The notes beneath the pieces were generated by a model that saw nothing but the letters and a program-made list of their open reading frames with translations, did not search any database and was not told where the DNA came from. From Microplitis mediator (Eukaryota; Arthropoda; Insecta; Hymenoptera; Braconidae), in contig NC_079969.1 of assembly GCF_029852145.1 (NCBI RefSeq), positions 20,947,459 to 21,011,458 of the forward strand: a stretch of DNA of 64,000 bases, written 5' to 3'. The stretch's first letter is position 1. Each line of letters begins with the position of its first letter. This document shows, in pieces, positions 36,601-47,422 of this stretch. Position numbers and translations under genes: made by a program.

Positions 36601-39600
36601 CTCAAGCTTACTGATCCGAAAACGTGTTCAGATATTATTATTATTTTTTTTTTTAATTAGTATTTTGTTTCGTATATAATTAATCATGTTATCATAATTA
36701 TTTATTTTAATCTAGTTCAAAATCATGACGATTCCTGGGTCGAAAAATTTGATCTATTTTAAATCAAATGAAAATTTTAACTTATTTTTATTAAATGTCA
36801 TTTTCTATTTGTATTTAATTAAAATATTAAATTTAATGTACCTGAAGATCAGAACGTTCTTCGCTTGGAAAGTAAAAAATCTACTGAATGACAAGATTTT
36901 TGAAATGTTTCGCATAAAGATGCTGGTGTGTCAGCCGAAAATCTTAGACCGCCGCCAATCTCCGGAACTATCTCTCAAGTAGTCAAATTACATAAATTTT
37001 TTTTTTTCATTTTTGTTGGGCGAAAAACGTTCCGATCTTCAGGTAACTAAAATTTAACCGAGTTCTGTCCGTACTATTCCTTATTCAGACTATTTTCAGA
37101 CTTGTTTTCAATCATTTTTGATCTGGTTTTGGTTGCCTCTAAGTCAAAATTATAATTTTTTCTCATAAAATATTGCCTTCTTTTGTTTTTATCCAGACTA
37201 GAATCAGACTTTTACTGCCTATTATTTTTACTAGTCTATTTTTGATCGTCTTGAGATCAAAAACATTGTAAAATTTTTTAAAAATTGAAAAACTGGCTAA
37301 AATCAGATCTAATTTTTGTACTCGGGATTATCTGAACGTTCATTTAGTGTTTAGATAACAATCGCTTAAAAGTAAATTGTAATATTAAGATAGATAAATA
37401 AATAAATAAATAAATAAATGAGTTAAGAGAAAATAGTTTAAATGGATACAAAAACTTGATTATTTAGTTTTCTAGTTAGATTCTTTAGTTCATCTTATAA
37501 CCGACTTACGACCATGTAAGGTCCGAGAAACGTTCAAGAGAATATAAGCGAAAAAATAAAATGAACAACAAAGAAACATCAAGATCTGGTTTTCCACCGA
37601 CATAGAAAACCGGACGTCTCGTCTAAGGGATAAAAAAAATTTGGTACATACAAGTATAATTAAAATAAAGTTAAAAAAAAATAATAATAATAACAATAAT
37701 GAGCAAGTAATGCAGTCAGTGAGTCAGTCTTAACTTTTTCGCAGAGTAGAACAGTTGTTAAAAAAAATAAAGTGCTATGTACTGCAAGCAAGATAAACGT
37801 TTAAATTTGACAAACGGTTAAATTCGTAATGTAAATTATTTTTAAGCGGAAACCGTTGTAGTCTCTGACAACAACCATTGGAATAAAGGCTTATATTTAT
37901 TTTATCATTTTTCTCTTACTAACTCACTCACTCACTCTCATTTGCGCCAGATGCAGTAACGGGATTGGATTTCAGTATACAGAAGCTCACAAAGACAATT
38001 CCAGCAGTTTGCGCAGGATTCATTTTTATAATAATTTATAAAACAGGCTCGAGAATTTAAAATTTTATCACCATAAAAAAAAACGGTTCAAGTTCACGCT
38101 ATCCCGGTTTTAAATTTAACCCCCAAAACGGTATTAAAATTTTTTCCAGTGTTCAACGGTGTTAAAAAAGAAAGTCTTATTTTTGAAGGATCAGAAGCCG
38201 AATTGTATTTCAAATCCAGAAAAAACTTTTTCATTGTTTCAAAAATTAATGATACGACCGATTTACCCATTTATGCACAAATTTAAAAAATATTTGTCTA
38301 CAATGACATGTTAATGTTATTGTGTAAAATAAAGGAAATGAATTTTTATGACTTAAATGGATACTAAGTAGGCCAAATTAGCCAAAAGCAACTCAAAAAT
38401 GGATTAAAAACCCGTTTGATTTTGACTTACTTTTGGTTAACTGGACTTTACTAGTATCCGTTTAGGAAATAAAGTCAAATTTGATTTGGTTTTGGCTTAG
38501 TTGACTAAATGTAAGTCCAAAAATTCAAATTTAAGTTATTTTTTTGACCAGGGTAGTATACAACACAAGAGAAAAAAAATGGCTATTCTTTCATACACTC
38601 ATATGAAAAATTCCTATTCGTTGACTAAAAAAAATCCCGATGTCACATACGAATAATCCAGATGTGAAAATGATAAAAATATCCATTTTTTCGATGTCAG
38701 TACTATTGCATTATTTTTTAAAGTTTTGAAAATTTTTTAAAACTGCCGCTAATTTGAAAATATTTTTTCATTGAATATTTATGAAAATACACGGAACTTG
38801 GAACATAAGTAAACGCAATGCGGCATTTGGATTACCAATGGCTTACTGTTGGATTTACAGAAGGAAGTCACAGACACGTGAATGTATTAAGACAGTGGCT
38901 GAACTGTGTTCTTTGACAGCATTAGTAGGCTTAGCAGTTTTTTTTTTAATTTTATTTTCTTTTTAATCTTGTTTGGTTCTCTTTTAAATTTCTGTTACTT
39001 CCATCCTGATGTTTAGATAGACTTGGATTGGATCCAGAGAATGCTTCGAGAATGTGAGAAAAACAGTGTGGCTCTGGAGACACTATAAAGTAAGGAAAGA
39101 AGAACTTGACTTGGATAACAACATTTTCTTCTCTCTTGTTGGTAGAAATAATGTCGATTAAGTCTCGAGTACACTTGCAACGAATTATTATCCTGAAGAG
39201 GTTCAAGATGTCAATTGTGCTTTTGTACAAGTTGATTATATTTTATAACATTTATACATAAAATATAGGGGGCGTGCGAATCGGATTCGAATTTCGAATT
39301 TCCGAATTATTCGGAAACTTACGAATAATTTGTAAGGTCAAACTATTCGCATACCCCTAATAGAATATCATAATAATATTAAATGCAAGAAAAGAATAAA
39401 TTTTTTCTTCTTTTGTTTCAACAATATAAAGATAATGTAGATTTGATATTTAAATATAAATAATAATGTAATGTAAGAGACTCTCAATAATTTAACTGAC
39501 AATGATAACTTTTATTTACAAGTCGTACATATGCAAGAACGACTGCTGAATACAGATGATAATGCGTTCTCAACATCAATTGCACGTCCATACACGTACA

Positions 39601-42600
39601 AATGGTACACCGGAAATCACGTGACATTACGACGGAAACAACATCAATGTATCGTCAACGACGATGATCATTCTGATGATAATGATGAGGATGATGATGA
39701 AAATATGGTTGAACATTGGGTCAAGTCCAATGTCAATTATTATAATAATTATTGTTACTAAAGTTAATTACCAATTTGATTGATAGTAAATTTGTGTTTT
39801 AAGGCGGATGCAAAAAATAATTGTTTAAATAAGCTCTATCGATTCGAATTACAGACATTTAATATTTCCGCTTAGGGCGATCCCTTTGATATGCTCACGG
39901 TTACATTGGGAAAATTACTAACCAGGTGGTGAGACGTATAGGTATGAAAATATATGTATCTATATATATATACACACATGTATCTATAAATATATAATGA
40001 TGTTTAGTGCAATAACCTTTATTCTTTACTAGGTTTATCAGCTAAACCGGTTAGTATGGAAAAAATTGTCGCTAAAAATAATTCTCATTTAATCAACGGA
40101 ATAGATTATTTTAAATACGTATTCAAATTTTTTTATCATTATTGTTTATGCTCTATAATGTAGGATATCTTGGTGCAAAAAATTTTTTCTCGCCTCAAAA
40201 AATTTTTGGTTTCAATTTATAATGCAAAAAATTTCTTGTAATAAATAAAAATTTTTTTGTGGAGAGTAAAAATTTTTTGTGCCAAAAAAGCCTTCTTTTT
40301 TTGGGCAAATATGTACATACATTTAAAAAAATAAATAAATAAATTGAAGAATAAAAAAAAAAATGACCATAAAAACCAGCACTCACAAGAACGGAAGTAT
40401 AACTTTTACGGTCGATGAAACAAGACTAGCATTAATTCCAAATGAAAATAAAAATAAATAGAAGTTAAGCTGTAGGTCAATGTGGTATTTGAAAACCTAG
40501 AGGCAACCATTTATGATTCTGTTCAACCTTCGCAAAAACATATTCGGAACTTTTTTTTAATGCTTATTAAATTCCTAACCACGTGCATATATATTTAACC
40601 TTTAACTATATAGGTATACATGTTAATATATATAAATATTAAAAGTTGTTTGAGTTAGTTTTGTTTTATCTTCGATAGTTAGTCGGATTATCAGGAAAAG
40701 TTGTGGCCATATTTATCCGTGCGTCGACCTCACATACATTTTTTATTTTTTTTTTTAAGATCTACTATCGTAGTTTTAAAAATTGTAATCACTGTATATA
40801 CTATTAGTCATTTTTAAAAATATTTTCTCAGTTCTTTTTACTACTGAACTGAACTTTGACAACTTTTACTCACGACATTTTCTGCTAAAGATAAGAAAAA
40901 AAAAATACATTTATATCTGTCAGTTTAAATATATTTTTGTTTAGCGGAAATAAATAAAAGATAAAAATTTTAAGTGTATAAGTAAAATGATTATCCTGAG
41001 AAATAATTATGTCTTATGTACAACTGATAAATGATAATTTATATCATATAGGTTCTTTGCCCTCTAGATAGTATTATTTGCAGCTGGTCAGAGTAGAGAT
41101 ACAATACATATAATAAATTGAGTGCAACGACATCATCACCTAATAATGCAAAGAAGATGATAGTAATAGAAAAAAAAAAAGGATAAGAAGTTTACAATTG
41201 ATTGCGAATATATATAATCACGTTAAATTGAGAGCAAAAGTGTAGGTCAGTATTTATAAATGGTTAAATTTATAGATACAGACAATGCAATAATTAGCAA
41301 GAGAGAAATTAATATTTCTGTTTATGAGATATGAGACACATTAATGGTTTGCAATAGACCACTTGGGAAATACGAATATAATAGTGTATGTTTGTACTTA
41401 AAATTGCACGCCAAAGTTGTAATATGAATGAGAAACAGTTAAGATATGAGTATGTTCTGATGATGCACAGAAAAAAAAGTTATCTTGGGTCAAGAAAATA
41501 TTTTGAAAGACAAACGCTTTCAGGAACCAAGTCAAGATTTTCTTGAGCCAAAAGAACTTGTTTTGGTTAAAGAAAATTCGTCTTGGTCAGAAGAGATTTC
41601 TACTTTATCCGAGAAAATTATTTTTCAAAATAGTAGGGGTAATTTTTACTTGTTATTGTAGATAAAAATGAATCTCATACTTTTACCCACTGGAAATTTC
41701 AAATTTCTTCAATCGAAAGCAAGAAACTTTCATAGCCCGAAATTACTCAATTTAAAGTAATTTTTATAATGAATAATATCGGAACATTTCTCTCCAAAAT
41801 CGTCTCTGTAAAAATAATAATAAACATCACGCGTTTATTGAATTTAAGTTATTAATAAAAAAAAAATTTAATCAAACAGGTTTATTTAAATGAAACGATC
41901 AACTCTAATGTAAATAAATGTTTGTTATTAAAGATGTTTATTACCGATTGCACAAGTTTGGCGGTCGATGACACACTCAGTGGCCTTGTGCCTTAAGTTG
42001 TCCCGCAATATGTATAATTAGACGGAGCAATGACCAATGTCGCGCACGCTACAATTTCTTTTTTTTCTACACTGTATATTTTGAAAACTTTTTAAAACTA
42101 ATTTACGTGATAAATATTCTAAGAAGTTTGTTATTTTTTTTAAAGATATAATTGCGCTAGTTTTATGACTTACTGGAATAAAATATAAAAATAAAGATAA
42201 AGTAAAATGTGAAAATATAATTGCGATAGAAAAAAAAAATGTTGAGTAAAAGTATACTACGGTTTTAAAATAAAAATAATGATGAGGAAGTATTGACGTT
42301 AATAATAAAATTAATTACAATATTGTAAAATAGGTATATATTTATATATTAGTATACATGACCGACGAAGAATTTATTGTATTTATATAAAGAAATACTT
42401 ATTGTGACAACTAACAATCGATCGAGTTACGTCTTTATTACGCTTATGGTTATGCTATAATGACATTTATTAAAGACAATAAGGAGTGTCTGACTATTGA
42501 ATTGCAAAGATCTCCTTGACTCTGTCATAAATATCGTATGTATGTTATGATATTACTGCGGATGTGCGGCAACTTTAAAGAAGCACCTGGCATAATATTT

Positions 42601-44372
42601 TCTATACATAGACTTAATATATAATTCATCTATTATAGACACAATATACATATTTTATTAGATTATGGGCGTATAATTTTAAACTACAAGTAAAAAATAA
42701 TATTATTCAATTAAAAAATAAAATTGAATATTCGATTACGCGCATAACTTCAGTATTTCGAGGAAAATGCAAAATGCTTTGAATACTTTAAATAAATCAA
42801 GTCATGTTACAAATGATTACCATACTTTTTACGTAAAACATTTTTGGATTATGTGCATAATTGAATTTTTATTTCTTGACACTGACCTAATGCTTTGTTG
42901 ATTTTTAAATTAATTTAAAAATTTCAATTTGGAATTTTAATAGAAAAAAAAACCCGCAAGTTATCTATCAAAATATTTACTCATTATTATTTATTAATTT
43001 TTATTGAAATTAATGTATAATCCGACTCTCACCACATCTACTTTTAAATTTATTGAATTCAATAATTTTTTTTTCAACTCAATCTCAAAATATTCCATAA
43101 TTTCAATATCAATAATTTTAAATTACTATTATTAAAGAAAAAAAAAAAAAGAGCATTTTTGAGTGTGAAATTTTAACATACTTAGAACTATTTATAAAAT
43201 TTAAGATATCGAACAAATTGATGTATCAAATTATTTGAAGCCTAGCCGTGAAAAAACGAAAGTTAAATACGTCAATAACTTTCTAACGATATTGAGTTCA
43301 AATATATTAATTAATTTCATCAAATAGATATGATTTGGATAAAATTTTTTCTAATTTTTTTAATAATGACATAAGTGACATGAAAAGTGATAAATAAATT
43401 AGAGTCATTGTAACACAATCAATAGAATAATTAAAGTTATCTACATTATTAAGAGAACAAGTCAATTTTAGTGACAGACGTATCTCTGTGATAAAATCAA
43501 CAGAACAGATTAAATTCGGTACCACTGGAAAGGTCTTGATTTGTATGTCAAATATATTTTAATGATTCAAGAGATTTATATGCGATAATTACTTTAGAAT
43601 TTTTTATTTTCTTAAAAATTTTAAATATGTTTCAATTTCGCGCCAATTTTTTTTTCATAATCTTCCGAAATTAGTATTAAAAATTTTCTTCATATTTTGC
43701 AATAAAATAGTTTATTTACTTTTAAAAATAAAAAATACCAGCGCGGTAAATTTGAATTACAATAATTTACTAATAGCCAGTAATTTTTAATCTCTGATAT
43801 TTAATTTTTCAATACTAGTATAAATTTCCATTTGAATAATTTTAAAACTAATTATTCATCAACTGACACTGAAGCAGACATTATTCAAAAATGGACGATC
43901 GATTAATCCGTATAATAACTATATATTTATAAATTTTCTACTCTGCCAGAGCACCGGATTAATAAAAGTAAATTCGTTTTTGCAGTAAAGCAGAATTTAT
44001 TAAAATTTTATCATATAAATTAAAAAAAAATGAGTTTTTTTTTTTTTTTTTTCAATCAATTTAATAATCAAATCGATGCGTCGAACGCAAGTTGTTGGAA
44101 TTATGATAACTTAGTAAATCAAATTATTTCAAGAATTTTAATCAGTTTCCGTTTTAGGTAAACATTCTAATTGAATAAATTCTACTCAATTTGCAAACAC
44201 GTAAAGAATTTTACAGTAAAAATAACTCAAATAATTCTAGTAATTTTGACTACAATAAATTATTTTTTTTTTTATTAATAAATCTATTTGCTTATAAAAT
44301 ATGAAATATGTCAGTGACAATCAATTTTTTTTTATTTTCAATTCTAAATTACTGAGTAATTTTTAGTTAATG

Positions 44373-44403
<31 letters not shown>

Positions 44404-47400
44404 TTTCTGTGCATGTACTTATTTTGATATATTTTTCATAAATGAATTAGTTTCATGCTTTCATGGAATTAAAAAGTTAATAAACCACTTTTAATGATTT
44501 TTGATCAACTTATAATATCATATATAAGTATGAGTATAATTATAATTTAAAAGTTACGTGATATGAAATGATTCTTCTTGTTATCTACTGGTATCTACTT
44601 GTGTGAAATCAAAGTATATTAATATCATTTTCAACACACTTCGGTACTTATTACAAGTAATATATGTACATTGAGTCTACTATTATAATAACGACGATGT
44701 AACGGTCTGTTGACGTTCTTGGATCTTTATTCTTTTATACAAACTGCAATGCTGACTAATTCATACGTGAATTTAGAAAGTTTAACGGATAAAAGAGAGG
44801 CTTATACAGCAAACCTAATTGAACAACTTGTGTAACAACTTCTCTTGGTTTTGTTTGCAGCTGCACCAACAGATTTCCGCGTGCATTTTCCTCAACTGCG
44901 TCATTTGTTGTTAAATGTAAAGAAAAGTTTAGAGAAATTTGTTTTGTCTTGTAAAATAAAAGTCTAATAGATATTTATAATTATTGAGTAATGATTCATT
45001 AATATTGTTATATTAATTTTATTTATGTGAAGATTGTAAGCATTTATGAGATATTAATAGAACGCAATTGAAAAAAAAAAAAAGAATAATATCAAATTTT
45101 CTTTGTGAAAAAATTATATTGTCATCTGATCAAAATTAAAAAAGATTTATTTTTAGAAAACTTTTTTTTAATAACCCGGGTAAAAAAATTTCACGCCAAA
45201 ATAATAATAGAAGTTTTTCTCGGCCGGAAAGTAGCCGACAAAAGGCCCAGGTATTGAACGTAAGGTTGAAAATTAGCTAGGCCGAATAATGGCCAATAAT
45301 AAGTCCTAAAAAAAAACCGAAAATAGGCATGTACCTGAAGATCGGAATGTTTTTTACGGAGTGAAAATGAAAAGTAAAAAATCTACTGGATCTAGATTTG
45401 AAATGTTATAATTTAACATGAAAAAATATATAAAAACTGACATATTTTAAATAAATTGTAATCTATTGTTTATATTTTATTTTAATTACATATCTCTTGT
45501 TCTCAAGCTAAGATAAATTATTTTTACCTTCGTCAAATTTGTTTTATCCATAAAAATAATTTAACGCATTTTTTTGTCATTACTCCTATACAATTTACAT
45601 TTTTTTCGTCAATCTTTCTTTACACAGCAAATATTGTTACACACAGCGACATAAAAGTTAAATACGAAATAGTATAGTGCAAAAAATTATCTACAACTAT
45701 GAGCACTTTTTTTATTTTTATACAAATTGTAAATTGTTGGGTAATAACAACAATGCCGAAGAATTACCATAAATGTTCTATGATGAAAATAAATATTACT
45801 GCTAATTTTCACGGCTCAAGATAAATCAACACGTAAATTTAACGAAATGAAAAAAAATTTTATGTATTATGTCGAAATTTAATAATTATATTTTTAATAT
45901 TTTACCAAGAAATTATTTTCTTTTATTGATAAATATTCTTAGTAAATTATTATTTTTTCTCAGTGAATATTGAAAATAATAATTAAGTAACAACAATTGA
46001 TTATACGCTTGTTCAACAAACAACATAAAACTGATTTTATATAAAGTGTTACATTGCATATTTTGTTAGCCAATTTAATGTGCATAGAGAATAATTTCAT
46101 GTCGATTTATTTAAATTTCTTAAAATTTTAAATTTGAAAAAAAAAAATTTGTAAATGATTTAGCAAAAATAAAAAATTTAATTTCATAATAACCTCGAAA
46201 TTAGTTGCCATTTTTGTATTTAACACGACAGTATATTTATAAATCTAACGGTGATTTGAAATATTTATTTTTATGGAGTCAAATTTAAAAATGAATACTA
46301 AATATTCTATTTATTACTTCGCGTTCATAATTTTAAACATTTAACGAAATTTTTTACTATAAATATTAAAAATGGATATATAAGTGTTAGTTTCGTAACG
46401 ATTAATTACATTACTAAAAATTCATACAAAAAAAATTTTAATCCGCTTTGAGTTTCAGTAAATAAAAGTTTATTTTGTTTCAATAAAAAGCGTATGGTGA
46501 ATGTTTATTAATTTTTTTGCTGTCCGTGACCTAATGATCAACTTTTTATTTCTGTTATTTTATTTTTTGCGGAACGAAAATGAAAAGTAAAAAATCTATT
46601 GGATCTAGATTTCTGAAATGTTTCGCATCGGTGCTAGTATGGCAGCCGAAAACTGCAGGCCACCCCCAACTACCCCTCAAGTCACCCTTCCACAGTCAAA
46701 TTATATAAATTTTTTTCATTTTCGTTTCGCGAAAAACGTTCCGATCGTTAGGTAAATAATATTATGAAATAGTTTAGAATTAGAAAATGAATTTAAAAAA
46801 AAAAAAAAAAATGATGAGTAAACAAATAAATATTTTTTTCCGGTAATGATTCCAAAATAAGGCTTATATGATTGCTAGTAAGGTTTTGCGGATAGAAAAG
46901 TCATCTCCTTGAAACGTCATGATCGATCTGACATACATTCTTAAGTATCTCCGTGACGCTTGCGGGTAAATCGCGATGGTGGATTACGTAAATACTGCAA
47001 CATGATTGAGGCTAGGCAATGGTAAGACATTGGTCTGTGGAAGTGGTTTTACTTTTAAAGGTTCTCGGCCTACGAATGAAAGGTCTAGGGAACTAGCTGT
47101 CAAATTGAAAAACTAACTATTATGTTTTTCAACGCCTTCCAAAGTTATTTTAAAAACACTCCTTTTTTCGTTTGTCATTTACGTCACTAAGCCTTCGACA
47201 AATGCCGTAATAAAGATTTTATTTTATACTTAATTTGTGTATAGACATTTAAAAAAATGAATTAATTACCTCGTGTCCGATGGCATTATTTTTAGTCCGA
47301 TTGCCATTGGTCGTGTTGATGGATGATAGTGCTGTAAGGGTTGCAGAACCCACTCCACTGACGGGTTTGCCGCTAACTTTAGTTCCGCCAGCCCCGACAT

Positions 47401-47422
47401 CCTTATGGAGCGTTCCAGGACT
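24230..47422 (-). CDS. Dyrk2: DYRK2-class dual-specificity protein kinase (start codon not found)
   Basis: Eight coding exons, 5' to 3': 47422-47270, 30382-30241, 28743-28530, 28439-28341, 27951-27793, 26422-26284, 25810-25365 and 24689-24230. They join in frame to 603 codons plus TGA. The DH box and NAPA region appear before the kinase (MTPQEAAKYYG, GSYHKIPHDHISYRYEI). The kinase domain, about residues 171-470, has GKGSFGQV, the ATP-binding Lys in HIAIKII, IIHCDLKPEN (the Cys variant of HRD usual in DYRKs), the DFGSS motif, YTYIQSRFYRSPEVILG with the autophosphorylated YxY, and PIDMWSLGCILAELHTGYPL. The tail is Ser-rich and ends DDSGTYLPAIL. Class II members (DYRK2/3, fly smi35A) phosphorylate Ser/Thr after self-activating on Tyr, in cytoplasm and nucleus. 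All catalytic residues are present, so it is probably functional. The N-terminus before 47422 lies in undetected exons to the right; shorter isoforms starting in the 17 kb intron are possible. Confidence 0.92.
24745..25333. mobile_element. Foldback L, about 590 bp, filling the last kinase intron
   Basis: Paired blocks: CCATACCTGCACTGAAAG / AGCTTCCGATGCAGTTATGG (loosely), GCCCTGTTTAG / TAAACAGGGC, AGTCGTACTTTTCTCTTATG / CATAAGAGAAAAGAACGACT, TTCGGCTCGCTAGGAAATCA / GTAATTTCCTATCGAGCCGA. The centre at 25012-25060 is AGGTGTGTAATATACTA / TAGTATATTACACAT, the same motif as the ends of the family C MITE at 1051. It makes up most of the 675-base intron 24690-25364. Confidence 0.75.
27056..27770 (+). 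repeat. Family A copy in a kinase intron, with long CA tract
   Basis: Landmarks run from GCCTGACCCTGCGGGCCAGC and AACTTCCCGCT through GAGCTC pairs, TTCGATTGCCACC and a (CA)n tract (27530-27620) to TTCCTAGGACCTCAAAACGTC and the terminal AGCGGGAAGTTAA. It lies antisense to the kinase gene, between exons at 26422 and 27793. Confidence 0.8.
27530..27620 (+). repeat. (CA)n microsatellite inside family A
   Basis: About 45 uninterrupted CA units at the same internal position where other A copies carry short CA tracts. Confidence 0.95.
28744..30240. other. Kinase intron with family I MITE
   Basis: Between exons ending at 28743 and starting at 30241. A TIR-bounded element is at 29288-29569; the rest is AT-rich without exon signals. 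Confidence 0.5.
29288..29569. mobile_element. Family I MITE, CACTGAGAAAAAAA termini
   Basis: It starts CACTGAGAAAAAAATACC and ends TTTTCTTTCAGTG. Inner blocks AAGTTATTTTGAATGAAATC and TAATTTCTTGTGGTAAA match, in inverse, the element at 54175-54357 (GATTTCATTCAAAATAATTT, TACCACAAGAAATTA). Confidence 0.6.
31265..31910. repeat. Three imperfect direct repeats
   Basis: Recurring blocks in the same order: TAGGGTAGCTTGAC / TTAGGGTGACTCAAAA / TTAGGCCGACTCAAAA; AAAGAAACATCCGATTTTTT / AAAGAAACACCCGATTTTTT; and ACTAATTTTTGAAAGGTGAA / ACTAACTTTTCAAAGGATGA / ACTAATTTTTCAAACGGTGA, with AGCCGCCC closing two units. Units are about 200 bases. Confidence 0.55.
32724..33196. mobile_element. Possible MITE with GGGCAAAATG / GTTTTGCCCC ends
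   Basis: The left end ACGGCGGGCAAAATGAAGTA and the right end TACCTCGTTTTGCCCCCCCC are inverted. A third motif, GGGGGTACCCCATTTTGCTTG, lies inside at 33054. A C-run closes the right end. Confidence 0.45.
35421..35862. mobile_element. Family D foldback
   Basis: It starts CCCATGTAAAAAAAAAATCG and ends GGAATGATTTTTTTTTACAC then CGG. Inner marks TGAGCGAATTTTGAGT and GTCGAACTTTTTTGAAATC are the same as at 914-1519. Confidence 0.7.
36841..37043. mobile_element. Family G MITE with TA on both sides
   Basis: TIRs CCTGAAGATCAGAACGTTCT and AACGTTCCGATCTTCAGG; TA at 36839-36840 and 37044-37045. The interior contains GAAATGTTTCGCAT and TCAAATTACATAAA, shared with the other G copies. Confidence 0.8.
38781..38966 (+). 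CDS. Doubtful 61-residue ORF with C-terminal hydrophobic run
   Basis: The frame contains GLPMAYCWIYRRKSQTRECI and ends in about 18 hydrophobic residues (ALVGLAVFFLILFSF). Residue choice in the first 45 codons looks protein-like. A short open segment DLDWIQRMLRECEKNSVALE after an AG at 39019 is in no proven join with it. It could be a relic of a mobile-element gene. No family is recognised. Confidence 0.15.
   Translation: MKIHGTWNISKRNAAFGLPMAYCWIYRRKSQTRECIKTVAELCSLTALVGLAVFFLILFSF
39268..39358. mobile_element. Mini-foldback, about 90 bp
   Basis: The ends GGGGGCGTGCGAATCGGATT and ATTCGCATACCCCT are inverted, and the centre repeats TTCGAATTTCGAAT and AATTATTCGG in self-complementary fashion. 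Confidence 0.55.
39531..39761 (+). CDS. Doubtful 76-residue acidic ORF
   Basis: The frame has RPYTYKWYTGNHVTLRRKQ, then a run of Asp/Glu (DDDHSDDNDEDDDENMVE), then ends VNYYNNYCY. An acceptor-like TTTACAAG precedes it at 39523, so it might be a terminal exon, but no upstream partner with matching phase was found. The gene family is not recognised. Confidence 0.2.
   Translation: MQERLLNTDDNAFSTSIARPYTYKWYTGNHVTLRRKQHQCIVNDDDHSDDNDEDDDENMVEHWVKSNVNYYNNYCY
40160..40310. mobile_element. Family F element, diverged
   Basis: It shares CTTGGTGCAAAAAATTTTTT, TCTCGCCTCAAAA, GTTTCAATTTATAATGCAAA and GTAAAAATTTTTTGTGCCAA with copies at 51477-51662, 60973-61106 and 62480-62685. Confidence 0.6.
44373..44400 (+). 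repeat. Poly-A tract
   Basis: Twenty-eight A residues; possibly the tail of a retrotransposed copy, though no body is recognised. Confidence 0.7.
46567..46752. mobile_element. Family G MITE, left end truncated
   Basis: GAACGAAAATGAAAAGTAAA through GAAATGTTTCGCATCGGTGC to GCGAAAAACGTTCCGATCGT and TAGG. The left CCTGAAGATC terminus is missing; TA follows the right end. Confidence 0.65.

Larger units (their letters stand above)
30383..36838. other. Kinase intron of about 16.9 kb, left part
   Basis: Three loosely repeated units lie at about 31265-31910, a G/C-tract element at about 32724-33196, and a family D element at 35421-35862. Two islands of more complex, less AT-rich and non-repetitive sequence (31960-32580 and 36280-36640) could be regulatory elements or alternative first exons. 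I cannot define splice sites for them. Confidence 0.4.
37046..47269. other. Kinase intron, right part
   Basis: Mostly AT-rich. It holds a family B relic near 38115-38170, a doubtful ORF at 38781-38965, a small foldback at 39268-39358, a doubtful acidic ORF at 39531-39761, family F (40160-40310), family E (41465-41625), a half and a truncated family G (45333-45409, 46567-46752), and a complex island at 46870-47110. No kinase exon was found. Confidence 0.4.
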
